Part shown: positions 17,096-25,468 of the stretch, piece by piece
Layout of the letters: every line of letters starts with the position of its first letter
Position numbering within the stretch: position 1 is the first letter of the stretch
Assembly: GCF_013391105.1 (NCBI RefSeq)
Contig: NZ_CP058335.1
Coordinates: forward strand, 3,658,001-3,722,000
Origin: Natronomonas salina
GTDB taxonomy: Archaea > Halobacteriota > Halobacteria > Halobacteriales > Haloarculaceae
Reading direction: 5' to 3'
DNA: 64,000 bases
The notes under the pieces: model-generated
Seen by the model: only the letters and a program-made list of their open reading frames with translations
Databases searched by the model: none
What the model was told of the DNA's origin: nothing
Made by a program: the position numbers and the translations under genes

Positions 17096-17869
17096 ATGAA
17101 GTCGTCGCTCGCTCGCTTCACGGAACTCCGGCGGGGACTGCCCCTCATCGCAGCGGGACTGCTGCTGGTGGCGCTAGCGCTGCCGATGTGGCGCATCACG
17201 CTGACTGCCCCGCAGTACCCGGGTGAGGCCCTCGCCATCGAGCTGTACGCCTACCCGCGGATGGGCGGCGACTACGCCGAGGTCCACTCGCTGAACAAGT
17301 ACGTCGGGTTTTACTACCCGGACCCGGTGTACGTCGAGCCGAACTTCCCGGTCCACGAGAAGTCCATCCGCGTGCCGGAGTGGATCCTCGGGCCGGTGGC
17401 GTTCGTCGCCGTCGCGGCCGCCGGCGTGTTCGTCGCGCTGGCGCCGACCGTCCGGAAGCTGAAGCTCGGCCTGACAGCCCAGCTGGTCGGCACCGTCGCG
17501 ACGTTCACCGCGATGTTCGCGCTCATCCAGTACCGGCTCTACCAGGCCGGCCACTCGCTGGACCCGGACGCGCCGCTGCGCGGCGTCGAGGAGTTCACCC
17601 CGCCGGTGCTCGGCAGCTACGAGGTCGCCAACATCAGCGGGTTCGCGTGGTTCGGTCCCGGCGGCTACCTGACCGCACTGGCCGTCTTGCTGCTCGTCGC
17701 GGCGTTCCTCGCCCGCGACACCGACGCCACGTTCGGCGACCTGCCGGACATCGTCCGGGGCCTGCCGGAGCGGGTCCGCAAACTGCCGGCGACGGCCCGC
17801 GAGCGGACGGTCGACGTCCGCCGGCGGGTCGAGGCGCTCGTCGCCGAGAACCGACGAGGGGGGCACTGA
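17096..17869 (+). CDS. NosB-like membrane protein of the nos operon
   Basis: A 257-residue membrane protein with one N-terminal span, an extracellular Tyr/Pro-rich loop of about 60 residues (YPRMGGDYAEVHSLNKYVGF...), three further spans and a basic cytoplasmic tail. It lies between nosZ and nosD, the position held by nosB in clade II N2O-reducer operons, so it is probably the haloarchaeal counterpart. NosB function is not established; a role in electron delivery or NosZ maturation is inference. It is 3 bp after nosZ and 3 bp before nosD, so clearly co-transcribed. Confidence 0.72.
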   Translation: MKSSLARFTELRRGLPLIAAGLLLVALALPMWRITLTAPQYPGEALAIELYAYPRMGGDYAEVHSLNKYVGFYYPDPVYVEPNFPVHEKSIRVPEWILGPVAFVAVAAAGVFVALAPTVRKLKLGLTAQLVGTVATFTAMFALIQYRLYQAGHSLDPDAPLRGVEEFTPPVLGSYEVANISGFAWFGPGGYLTALAVLLLVAAFLARDTDATFGDLPDIVRGLPERVRKLPATARERTVDVRRRVEALVAENRRGGH

Positions 17870-17872
17870 GCC

Positions 17873-19255
17873 GTGGACCGAGCCGTCGGTCGCCTGGAGG
17901 CCGCGTTCCCGCTGGTCGTCGCCGCGATGCTCGTGGCGGCGGCCGTCGCGCCGTTCGCCGTCGCGGCGCCCGCCGCGGACGACGAGGAGGCCTTCGACCT
18001 GGACGTCGACCGCGAGTACGAGGCGCCGGCGGTCGCCGACGAGGCGACCGCCAGGGTCGGCGACCGGACATTCGACAGCGCACAAGCGGCGATCGATGCC
18101 GCCGAACCCGGCGAGACGGTCGTCCTGGACGGCCGCTTCGACGAGCGGCTGACGGTGAACGCCAGCGACGTGACGATCACCACCGAGGCGGGCGCCGTCG
18201 TCGACGGCGGCGGCGAGGGGCGGGTCCTGACGGTCGCCGGCGAGAACGTCACCGTCGACGGTCTCTGGCTCCGGAACTCCGGCTACGACTCCGGGGCGGA
18301 GGACGCCGGTGTCTTCCTCGCGGGGAGCGCCGACCGGACGGAACTCCGGGACCTCTACCTCTCGGAGATCACCTTCGGCGTCTGGATCGACGGCGCCGAC
18401 GAGGTCACCGTCGCGGACAGCCGCATCGAGGGCCGCGAGGACGTCGAGCGCCGCACCGACCGCGGCAACGGCATCAACCTCTGGGAGACCGAGGACACCG
18501 TCGTCCGCGGCAACGAGATCACCGACGTCCGCGACGGCATCTACTACTCGTGGGCGACGGGCATCGTCTCGGAGGACAACACGATGTGGGACAACCGCTA
18601 CGGCGTCCACTTCATGTACTCCGACGATAACCGGCTGTCGAACAACACCGCCGTCGACAACGACGTCGGCTACGCGCTGATGGTCAGCGACGACCTGGTC
18701 GTCGAGAACAACACGGCGGCGCGCAACGACGGGACCAGCGGCCACGGCGTCCTGCTGAAGGACATCGAGCGCTCGACCGTCCGCGGCAACGTGCTCGTCG
18801 AGAACGGCCACGGGCTGTACGTCTACAACACCCAGGACAGCCGGCTGGAGGGGAACCTCCTGCTCCGGAACGACGTCGGGATCCACAGCACCGCCGACAG
18901 CCGCGGGCAGTCGGTCGTCGGCAACAGCTTCGTCCACAACGACGACGCCGTCGTGACGACGACCAAGCGGGTCCAGACCTGGAACGGGACCGACCGCGGG
19001 AACTACTGGTCCGGCGCCCGGACGGCCGACCTCGACGGCGACGGCGCCAGCGAGGTGCGGCACCGCCCGGCCGGGATGGTCGAGCACGTCGTCGCCGAGC
19101 ACCCCCAGGCCGCGGTGTTCGCCGACAGCCCCGCCTTCGACGCGGTGCGGCTGGCCGAGAGCTCCTTCCCCGTCGTGGAGGCGCCCGGCATCGTCGACCG
19201 GCAGCCGCTGGTCGAACCACCCCACGACTGGAGGAACTATGCAGATACACGCTGA
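17873..19255 (+). CDS. nosD: NosD, nitrous oxide reductase maturation protein
   Basis: A 460-residue exported protein with an N-terminal hydrophobic signal segment (AAFPLVVAAMLVAAAVAPFA). The body is a right-handed parallel beta-helix made of repeated NNT/NxI turns, such as RLSNNTAVDN, VVENNTAARN, RLEGNLLLRN and VVGNSFVHN. NosD works with NosF and NosY to deliver copper and sulfur for the CuZ cluster of NosZ. The GTG start is 3 bp after the preceding stop. The 3' end overlaps nosF by 17 bases, so translation is probably coupled. Confidence 0.93.
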   Translation: MDRAVGRLEAAFPLVVAAMLVAAAVAPFAVAAPAADDEEAFDLDVDREYEAPAVADEATARVGDRTFDSAQAAIDAAEPGETVVLDGRFDERLTVNASDVTITTEAGAVVDGGGEGRVLTVAGENVTVDGLWLRNSGYDSGAEDAGVFLAGSADRTELRDLYLSEITFGVWIDGADEVTVADSRIEGREDVERRTDRGNGINLWETEDTVVRGNEITDVRDGIYYSWATGIVSEDNTMWDNRYGVHFMYSDDNRLSNNTAVDNDVGYALMVSDDLVVENNTAARNDGTSGHGVLLKDIERSTVRGNVLVENGHGLYVYNTQDSRLEGNLLLRNDVGIHSTADSRGQSVVGNSFVHNDDAVVTTTKRVQTWNGTDRGNYWSGARTADLDGDGASEVRHRPAGMVEHVVAEHPQAAVFADSPAFDAVRLAESSFPVVEAPGIVDRQPLVEPPHDWRNYADTR

Positions 19256-20147
19256 GCACGTACGGAAGGCGTACGGGTCCGTGACGGCCCTCGACGGGCT
19301 GTCGCTGGAGATACCTGCGGGTTCGACCTTCGGCGTCCTCGGGACGAACGGCGCCGGCAAGACGACGCTGTTCAAGCTGCTCGTCGGCCTCGACCGGCCG
19401 GACGCCGGGCGACTGACCATCGGCGACCGCGACGTCGCCGACGCCGGCGTCGAACTGCGCGAGCGCGTCGGCTACCTCCCGGAGCACGTCGGCTTCCCGC
19501 CGGCGCTCACCGGCCGCGAGGTGCTGGCGTTCCACGCGAGGATGCGCGGGCTGCCGACTGACGGCCGCATCGACGAGGCCATCGAGATGGTCGGCCTCTC
19601 GGCGTCCGAGGCCGACCGCGCCGTCTCGGGGTACTCCAACGGCATGCGCCGGCGGCTCGGGCTGGCGGCCGCCGTCCTGCCCCGGCCGTCGGTGCTCGTC
19701 CTCGACGAGCCGACCGCGGGCCTCGACCCCCGCGGCGTCGCCGAGTTCCACGGCATCGTCGACCGGGTCCGGACCGAGACGGGGGCGACCGTCGTCCTCT
19801 CCTCGCACGTCCTCTCGGAGATCGAGCGCCTCTGCGACCGCGTCGCCCTGTTCGACCGGGGCCGCGTCCTCGCGGAGGGGACCGTCGCGGACCTCGTCGA
19901 CACCGACGAGGTGACGGTCCGGGTGCGGCCCGCCGACGCCGCCGAGGTCGACTACGTGGTCGCGACGGCCGCCGAGTTCGGATCGGCCTCGGCCACCGCC
20001 GGCACCGTCACCGTCCGGTGTCCGGCCGGCGACGTCCCGGCGCTGTTCGCCGAACTGGAACCCGGCGTCGACCTCGCGGACGTGACCGTCGAGCGCGACG
20101 GGCTGGACGCCGCCTTCCACAGCGCGCTCGCGGAGGTGGACGCATGA
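19239..20147 (+). CDS. nosF: NosF, ABC transporter ATPase
   Basis: A 302-residue ABC ATPase: Walker A GTNGAGKTT (about residues 34-42), signature VSGYSNGMRRRLGLA and Walker B VLVLDEPTAGLDP, followed by the switch His in LSSHVLSEIE. The degenerate signature (YSNGM for LSGGQ) is usual for NosF and related multidrug-type ATPases. It powers NosY to support NosZ cofactor assembly outside the membrane. It overlaps nosD at its start and nosY at its end (ATGA). Confidence 0.92.
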   Translation: MQIHAEHVRKAYGSVTALDGLSLEIPAGSTFGVLGTNGAGKTTLFKLLVGLDRPDAGRLTIGDRDVADAGVELRERVGYLPEHVGFPPALTGREVLAFHARMRGLPTDGRIDEAIEMVGLSASEADRAVSGYSNGMRRRLGLAAAVLPRPSVLVLDEPTAGLDPRGVAEFHGIVDRVRTETGATVVLSSHVLSEIERLCDRVALFDRGRVLAEGTVADLVDTDEVTVRVRPADAAEVDYVVATAAEFGSASATAGTVTVRCPAGDVPALFAELEPGVDLADVTVERDGLDAAFHSALAEVDA

Positions 20148-21052
20148 CCGACCGCGAGCAGCCGGGCGCGGAGCCCGTCGAGGACGCCCGGCCGGACGGC
20201 GGTTACGCGACCGCCCAGGAGGCAGCGTCGACCGGCCGGGAGTGGCCGCGACTGCGGCAGGTCGGCACCGTCGCCGTCACGGAGTACCGGCTGTCGATGC
20301 GGAGCCGCTGGGCGCTGGCGCTCGCCGGCCTGTTCGCGCTGTTCGGCGCGATGCTGGCGACCTTCAGCGGGTCGGCCGTCGGCCCCGATGGGATGCAGCG
20401 GGTCGTCGCCAGCCTCACGAGCCTCGCCGTCTACCTCGTGCCGCTGGCGGCGCTGGCGTTCGGCTACGACGCCGTCGTCGGCCGCCACGAGCAGGGGTGG
20501 CTCGAGGTCGTCTTCTCGCTGCCCGTCTCGCGGGCCCGGGTCGTCGTCGGGACGTTCCTCGGCCGCGCGGTCGTCCTGGCCGGGTCGACGGTCGTCGGCT
20601 TCGGCGTCGTCGGCTTCCTGCTGCTCCGGGAGTTCGGCGCCGCCCACTGGGGGGCCTTCGTCGCCTTCCTCGGCGGCGTCGTCGCGGTCGGCGGAGTCTT
20701 CCTCGCCATCGCGCTGCTCGTCTCGACGGTCGCCCGCGAGAAGACCCACGCCCTCGGGCTGGCGCTGCTGGTCTGGGTGTGGTTCGTCCTCGTCTTCGAC
20801 CTGCTCGCGATGGGTGTCGTCGCAGCCTTCGAGCTCCCCGACGCGGCGCTGACCGGCCTGGTCCTGCTGAACCCGGCCAGCGTCTTCCGGGTGCTCGTGT
20901 TGAGCCAGCTGGGCACCACCGCCGGCGGCGGCTTCGCGGCCGCGCTCGCCACGACGAGCCTCTCGCCGGGGCTACTGGTCGCCTCGCTGGTCGGCTGGAC
21001 CCTCGGTCCGCTGGCCGCTGCGGCGGTCCTGGTCCGGCGCCGGCGGCTCTGA
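20144..21052 (+). CDS. nosY: NosY, ABC transporter permease
   Basis: A 302-residue permease with a cytoplasmic N-terminus of about 55 residues and six membrane spans. The loop LEVVFSLPVSRARVVVGTFL between spans two and three is the ABC-2 coupling region. The start ATG overlaps the nosF stop. It pairs with NosF, and NosD binds its outer face. No nosL-like copper chaperone follows: the next gene encodes a flavin-fold protein after a gap of about 100 bp. Confidence 0.9.
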   Translation: MTDREQPGAEPVEDARPDGGYATAQEAASTGREWPRLRQVGTVAVTEYRLSMRSRWALALAGLFALFGAMLATFSGSAVGPDGMQRVVASLTSLAVYLVPLAALAFGYDAVVGRHEQGWLEVVFSLPVSRARVVVGTFLGRAVVLAGSTVVGFGVVGFLLLREFGAAHWGAFVAFLGGVVAVGGVFLAIALLVSTVAREKTHALGLALLVWVWFVLVFDLLAMGVVAAFELPDAALTGLVLLNPASVFRVLVLSQLGTTAGGGFAAALATTSLSPGLLVASLVGWTLGPLAAAAVLVRRRRL

Positions 21053-21150
21053 CCGCGCGCGACCTCCTGTTCTTCCACCTGTCGGACGCCTGCAGCGACG
21101 GCTCGCGATGAATGGGTGAACCCTAAGTAGCCGGGCAGGGAGCTACGGAT

Positions 21151-21600
21151 ATGGCAATCGACCGGCGAACCGAGATGACGACCGAGGAGACCGACGCGTT
21201 CCTCGGTCGGCAGGAGACGGGCGTCCTGGCGCTGGCCCGGACCGACGAGCCCTACGCCATCCCGGTCTCCTTCGGGTACGACGCCGACGTCCGACAGTTC
21301 TACGTGCGTCTCGTGTCGACGCCGGAGAGCGAGAAGCGACGCTTCCTCGGGTCGGAGCCCGAGGCGCGTCTGGTCGTCTACGAGGAGGACGACGACGTCT
21401 ACAAGAGCGTCGTCGCCATCGGGCCGCTCGACCGCATCGACCCATCGGAGCTGACCACCGAGGACATCCAGCAGTACGGGGCGGCGAAGCGGCCGCTGTT
21501 CGAGATCTGGCCGCAACAGAAGGGGGACCTCGACATCGACCTCTACCGCCTCCGGCCGGAGACGCTGAGCGGGCGCGTCATCGAGGTCGACAGGGAGTAG
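21151..21600 (+). CDS. Pyridoxamine 5'-phosphate oxidase-fold protein
   Basis: A 149-residue split-barrel flavin-binding protein. The N-terminal GVLALARTDEPYAIPVSFGY and the central FYVRLVSTPESEKRRFLGSE match the haloarchaeal PPOX family. It probably binds FMN, F420 or heme, but its substrate is unknown. It lies about 100 bp after nosY on the same strand and may be a separate unit, since there is an AT-rich patch before its start (ccctaagtag). Confidence 0.82.
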   Translation: MAIDRRTEMTTEETDAFLGRQETGVLALARTDEPYAIPVSFGYDADVRQFYVRLVSTPESEKRRFLGSEPEARLVVYEEDDDVYKSVVAIGPLDRIDPSELTTEDIQQYGAAKRPLFEIWPQQKGDLDIDLYRLRPETLSGRVIEVDRE

Positions 21601-21622
21601 CCCGGGGCCGGGGGACCGCCGG

Positions 21623-21760
21623 CTACTCGGGAGTGAAGTCGGCGGTCTCGACGGGCTCCGTACAGACCGGACAGCCGCTCGAGAGCATCGCCTCCCGCAT
21701 CGACCCGTTGACCTCGATCTCCTGCCCGCAGTCCGGGCACGTGAATGTGTAGGTGCTCAT
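21623..21760 (-). CDS. Zinc-finger microprotein
   Basis: A 45-residue protein with two CXXC knuckles: CPDC at residues 8-11 and CPVC at 30-33. The spacing and length match the haloarchaeal zinc-ribbon microproteins (DUF7560-like). The acidic C-terminus ends DFTPE. It lies at the border of the nos genes and resembles in length the microprotein beside narO. Function unknown. Confidence 0.65.
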   Translation of the reverse strand: MSTYTFTCPDCGQEIEVNGSMREAMLSSGCPVCTEPVETADFTPE

Positions 21761-21862
21761 CGCCTGGTGGAGTGGTCCGCAGCGGTTCGTGTCCCCGTAG
21801 TCGGGCGGGGAATATATAGTCGGTGCGTGTCGGCGTCGACCGCCGTCGCGCCGTCGGTCGCG

Positions 21863-22246
21863 TCAGTCACCGGCGACCGGCTCGGGCTGGGAGATGCCGA
21901 CCTCGAAGCCGTCGCCCGCGGACAGCGAGATGGTGACGTCCTCGAAGGCCCGGCGGTACTCGCTGGCGTGCTTGCCGTCGGTGCGCAGGCGGACCTGCTC
22001 CTCCAGCAGCCCGGCCTCGGTCAGTCGCTCGACCTTGCGGTAGGTGGTCGACCGGGGGACGTCGCAGCGGTCGACGAGTTCCTGGGCGGTGAGCGCCTCG
22101 TCGGTGGTCGCCTCCAGGAGCTTCCGGCAGTCCGGGTCGTCCAGCGCCGCGAGGACCGTCTCAGAGTCGACCTCGGGGCCGCGGTTCCGGAACCGGAGTC
22201 CGCCGGCGTTCTCGTTGCGACCGAACCCTGCTGTGTTGCTCGACAT
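21863..22246 (-). CDS. Winged-helix transcription regulator
   Basis: A 127-residue winged-helix protein. Residues 30-90 (SETVLAALDDPDCRKLLEAT, LTAQELVDRCDVPRSTTYRK, VERLTEAGLLEEQVRL) form an ArsR/TrmB-like HTH with its wing. The C-terminal strands (FEDVTISL...FEVGIS) may dimerise it. It is divergent from narO with about 140 bp between, so it may regulate narO or the PPOX gene. No palindromic NarO site lies in that gap. Confidence 0.8.
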   Translation of the reverse strand: MSSNTAGFGRNENAGGLRFRNRGPEVDSETVLAALDDPDCRKLLEATTDEALTAQELVDRCDVPRSTTYRKVERLTEAGLLEEQVRLRTDGKHASEYRRAFEDVTISLSAGDGFEVGISQPEPVAGD

Positions 22247-22384
22247 ATCTACATGGAGGGACCGATGGACCGGGTAATGACGCCCACAGTATTCGGGGTG
22301 CTTTAAGTACTCCGGCAGGGGACCGGGGCCTCGACGGTCGTCCACGAGGACAGACTTAGGTGTCGGAGGGCCGAACTCCGACCG

Positions 22385-23032
22385 ATGAGTTCCGGGATCC
22401 GCGCGGAGGTGAAGGTCGACGCCGGCGGGACCTGTCCCGTCGCGCAGGCCTCCAAGACCGCCGACTCGCCGACCCACTCCATCTCCCGGAGCGTGAACCC
22501 GACCTCGGGGGCCCGGATGACCGAGGAGTTCATGCTCGACGCCGCCGACGCCCCCGAGACCGACGTCGACCTCGAGGAGGTCTTCGACTACGGCTCGAAG
22601 AAGGTCTACCGGTTCGACCGCGAACTCGGCCAGGGGTGTCCCTGCGAGGCCGTCGAGCAGTTCGACTGCCCGGTCGTCGACATCCACACCCGCGACGGGA
22701 TGCTGTACCTGGTCTTCCACGCCGCCGACATGGAGGAGCTACAGAGCGTCATCGGCAGGTTGCAGGAGCTGTATCCGACCGTGGACGTCCAGCGGCTGCT
22801 CCGCTCGGAGCACGACCGCCCCGACCACAGCCTCGTCTTCGTCGACCGCGGGAAGCTGACCGACCGCCAGCGGGAGGTCCTCGAGACCGCCCACCGGATG
22901 GGCTACTTCGACCACCCGAAGGGCGCCAACGCCGGCGACGTCGCCGCGGAGCTGGACATCACGACCTCCACGTTCGCCGAGCACCTCGCGGCCGCACAGT
23001 CGAAGCTGCTCGACGCCATCCTCGACGTCTGA
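22385..23032 (+). CDS. narO: NarO-type oxygen-responsive activator of denitrification genes
   Basis: A 215-residue regulator. The cysteine set Cys17, Cys85, Cys87, Cys95 reads CXnCXCX7C (GTCPVA ... GCPCEAVEQFDC), the signature described for NarO of Haloferax volcanii, where each cysteine is needed for denitrifying growth and is thought to sense oxygen, probably through an Fe-S cluster. The C-terminal HTH_10 (LTDRQREVLETAHRMGYFDH, then VAAELDITTSTFAEHLAAAQ) binds DNA. It is monocistronic and ends just before a convergent zinc-finger gene. The palindromes listed in this window are its likely targets; that link is inference. Confidence 0.88.
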   Translation: MSSGIRAEVKVDAGGTCPVAQASKTADSPTHSISRSVNPTSGARMTEEFMLDAADAPETDVDLEEVFDYGSKKVYRFDRELGQGCPCEAVEQFDCPVVDIHTRDGMLYLVFHAADMEELQSVIGRLQELYPTVDVQRLLRSEHDRPDHSLVFVDRGKLTDRQREVLETAHRMGYFDHPKGANAGDVAAELDITTSTFAEHLAAAQSKLLDAILDV

Positions 23033-23033
23033 C

Positions 23034-23177
23034 CTATCGGGTCGAGAGCGCGTCGGGAGTGAGGTCCGCGCCGCAGTAGACGCAGCCGTTCTCGAGGAGC
23101 GCCGCCGTCCCCCCGGCGGGCAGTTCGCCGAGACACTCGGGACAGCGCATCGTCCCGGACGGTTCCTGCTGGTTCAT
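23034..23177 (-). CDS. Zinc-finger microprotein next to narO
   Basis: A 47-residue protein with CPEC (residues 12-15) and CVYC (32-35) knuckles, similar in layout to the microprotein at 21623-21760. It is convergent with narO and separated from it by one base, so the two 3' ends may form an RNA duplex. Function unknown. Confidence 0.65.
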   Translation of the reverse strand: MNQQEPSGTMRCPECLGELPAGGTAALLENGCVYCGADLTPDALSTR

Positions 23178-23237
23178 ACCAGTCGGTACGTCGCCAGGGG
23201 GGATACCCCCTTCTGTCGTTCCCGACGCGTAGGACCG

Positions 23238-23867
23238 TCACTCGGGGGCGGCGAACCGGTCGCGGACGATCTCGGCGACGTCCGAGAGGTGGGCCTGGCC
23301 GAGCGCGGCCACCAGCAGCGCGCCGAAGGAGTTGAAGATCAGGTCGCGGACGGTGTCGTCGAGGCCGTGCTGGGCCAGCGGCATCTCGATGCCGGTCGCG
23401 TTGGCGGCGACGTCCAGCAGGAACTCGAAGAGCTCCCAGACGACGCCGAACGACAGGACGACCACGAGGACGTAGACGAAGAAGAACCGGTGGGGGAAGT
23501 GTATCTCGTCGCTGTGGATGTCGATCGCCCGCGCGAACGTGTAGCCGACGCCGGCGATCAGCGACGCCGACATCGCGTGGGTGACGTGGTCCCACCAGCC
23601 GATCTGGTCGTACAGGCCGGCGGAGCCGACCGTGTGGAGGAAGACCGCCGACGTGATCCAGAGCGCGAGCCAGGGGTCCAGCGGGAGGTCGTACCGCCGC
23701 TCCATGACCGCCGGGAGGAACGTGATCAGCAGGGCGATGGTCCCGTTGGTGATGGCCTTCGGCTGCCCGAAGCCGATCCCGTAGGCGACGATGCCGACGA
23801 GGACGACCTGCATGAACCGCGTGAGCCGACGCTGGTTGCGGAGCGTCGGTCGCGGGAGGTGCGTCAC
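23238..23867 (-). CDS. Membrane protein (six-span, haloarchaeal)
   Basis: A 209-residue membrane protein with about five or six spans and the charged membrane motifs WWDHVTHAMSASLIAGVGY and FGVVWELFEFLLD. The His/Asp pair (WDHVTH) resembles small membrane proteins of the YjdF/DUF2238 type; the assignment is tentative. The GTG start overlaps the stop of the preceding gene (GTGA), so it is translationally coupled to the other membrane protein upstream. Confidence 0.7.
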   Translation of the reverse strand: MTHLPRPTLRNQRRLTRFMQVVLVGIVAYGIGFGQPKAITNGTIALLITFLPAVMERRYDLPLDPWLALWITSAVFLHTVGSAGLYDQIGWWDHVTHAMSASLIAGVGYTFARAIDIHSDEIHFPHRFFFVYVLVVVLSFGVVWELFEFLLDVAANATGIEMPLAQHGLDDTVRDLIFNSFGALLVAALGQAHLSDVAEIVRDRFAAPE

Positions 23868-24487
23868 GGGATCATCCCCCGGAGGAGCTGTGCGAGCTGG
23901 CGGTCGCGCCGCCGGAAGTAGGCGTCGAAGATGACGCCCGCCGCGAGGCCGGCCAGGGCGACGTAGGTCCACTCGGTCATCAGCGCGTCGTTGTCCGTGA
24001 GAAAGCCCGTCCCGAGCAGCCGGTCGGCGGTCCAGCGGGCGACGGTCCAGGCCGCCACCGAGGCCATCGTCGCCATGGTCACGAAGACGACCGCGAACCA
24101 GTGAGTCATCTCCAGTTCGGTGAACATGTGGAGCTCGACGGTGACGACGAGCGCCAGCCCCGCGACCGAGAGGTAGTAGGCGAAGACGCCGAGTTCGCCG
24201 CCGAGGACGGCGCGGACGAGGATCGGCATCAGGGCGAAGGCGAGCAGCTCCCAGGGGAGCATCACGCGCCACTCGCGGTAGGCGGCGGGCGGGACGAGGA
24301 CGATGGCTCCCGCCGCGGCGACGAAGGCGATCCACAGGCGGTCGAAGTCGAGGAGGCTCTCGACGAACACGACGACGAGGACGCCCACCAGCGCCCAGGA
24401 CAGCACGGCGTTGGTCCACCCGTCCCTGAACAGTCGCTTCAGCACGTCCTCGGTGCCGCGCCGCCGGGCACCCTCCCCCTCTTGCAT
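23864..24487 (-). CDS. Membrane protein, partner of the downstream six-span protein
   Basis: A 207-residue protein with six predicted spans; HMFTELEMTHWFAVVFVTMA carries in-membrane histidines. It ends with a basic cytoplasmic tail (DAYFRRRDRQLAQLLRGMIP). The ATG is supported by a TATA-like tttaa on the minus strand about 25-30 bp upstream. The same frame stays open for more than 100 further codons and includes a hydrophobic stretch just before the ATG, but no start codon lies close to it. It forms an operon with the next gene. Function unknown. Confidence 0.65.
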   Translation of the reverse strand: MQEGEGARRRGTEDVLKRLFRDGWTNAVLSWALVGVLVVVFVESLLDFDRLWIAFVAAAGAIVLVPPAAYREWRVMLPWELLAFALMPILVRAVLGGELGVFAYYLSVAGLALVVTVELHMFTELEMTHWFAVVFVTMATMASVAAWTVARWTADRLLGTGFLTDNDALMTEWTYVALAGLAAGVIFDAYFRRRDRQLAQLLRGMIP

Positions 24488-24884
24488 ATCTAGATAGGGA
24501 CGCTTCGCGGCCTTAAAGCCGCTGACCTCCGCCGGGACGACGCACCTGGATGGGTCAGACTGCACGAACGCCAGGTGGCCCCCGACGCCGAGGGCGAAGA
24601 GCGCGACCGCTGCGAGCAGTGCCGTCCGCGGTTCGAGGTGCCGGCGGCTGTCGGCCTCGTTGGACTGGGAGGAGCGGCTCCGGAATACGTGTCCACCGGC
24701 TCGCTCCGCCGCGGAAGTGTTAACAGTGGAATGGGTTTCGGCGAACAGGACACGAGTTGTAAATCGTACACGCCTGGCGAGAGGGTTCTGAAAAGTTGCG
24801 GGCCGCGAACCGGCGACAGTATTTAAACGAGCGGCGATGCGTAGCACAACATTCAATGGGGTGTATGTTTCATGAACAACTGCA
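24488..24884. other. Intergenic region between divergent genes
   Basis: About 400 bases. The left end holds the promoter of the minus-strand membrane-protein operon (tttaa near 24504-24508). The right end holds the promoter of the MTH865-like gene (AT-rich agtatttaaacg near 24820-24830). Between them an open minus-strand frame encodes a hydrophobic run (LLAAVALFALGVGGHLAFVQ) without a usable start codon; I do not call it a gene. Confidence 0.4.
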
Positions 24885-25139
24885 ATGGTCGACAAAGACG
24901 ACCTCCGTCAGCAGTTCACCGAGGCGTTCGAAGGCGCAGACTACCCCGTCAACAGCCCGATGGACCTCGTGCCGGCCCTGCCGAACGGCCCCGGCACGAC
25001 GTTCGAGTCCGGCGACTTCTCGATGACCGCCATGGAGCTCAACACGAAGGGCGGCGGTCAGCAGGACTTCCCCTACGACGACGTCGACAACCTCGTCGAC
25101 GACATCATGGAAGGCCTCGAGGAGCAGGGCGAGATCTGA
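24885..25139 (+). CDS. MTH865-family small protein
   Basis: An 84-residue acidic protein matching the archaeal MTH865 family: DLRQQFTEAFEGADYPVNSP, LVPALPNGPGTTFESGDFSM and a C-terminal VDDIMEGLEEQGEI helix. A structure is known for the methanogen member (EF-hand-like four-helix fold), but no function. It is a single gene with the AT-rich promoter agtatttaaacg about 55 bp upstream. Confidence 0.88.
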   Translation: MVDKDDLRQQFTEAFEGADYPVNSPMDLVPALPNGPGTTFESGDFSMTAMELNTKGGGQQDFPYDDVDNLVDDIMEGLEEQGEI

Positions 25140-25198
25140 CGCTCCGGACGACCACTCCGATTTTTATTCGAGCAGCCCCGACCCGGTAGCGACGGCTG

Positions 25199-25411
25199 AT
25201 GCGACAGAACACCTTCGTCAAGCTCTCGGCGCTCGCGGTCGGACTCGTCCTGCTGAGCTTCGTCGTCATGGGGACGACGCGGCTCTTCCTGGCCACCGAC
25301 ACCGCCCGGCTGCTCTCGGCGCCGACGATGCTCACCGGCGGCGCGCTCCTGGTCTTCCTCACCCTCCGGTCGGTGCTCGCGGTCTCCGGGCTCCGCCCGC
25401 TCGAAGAGTGA
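25199..25411 (+). CDS. Small two-span membrane protein
   Basis: A 70-residue protein with two spans (LSALAVGLVLLSFVVMGTTR and MLTGGALLVFLTLRSVLAV) and short charged ends. Codon usage is GC3-rich as in neighbours, so it is likely real. It lies between the MTH865 gene and a winged-helix gene on the same strand. Function unknown. Confidence 0.55.
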   Translation: MRQNTFVKLSALAVGLVLLSFVVMGTTRLFLATDTARLLSAPTMLTGGALLVFLTLRSVLAVSGLRPLEE

Positions 25412-25468
25412 AAGAGCCGTTTGAACGACCGGAAGGGGTATGCCGGTCTGGGGGATAGCTCCGGCCGA

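Noticed and set aside
5519..23177. Genes for nitrate, nitrite or nitric oxide reductase in the island
   Set aside because: I looked for NarG, NirK, NirS and NorB signatures; none is present. The two large membrane proteins are not convincing NorB.
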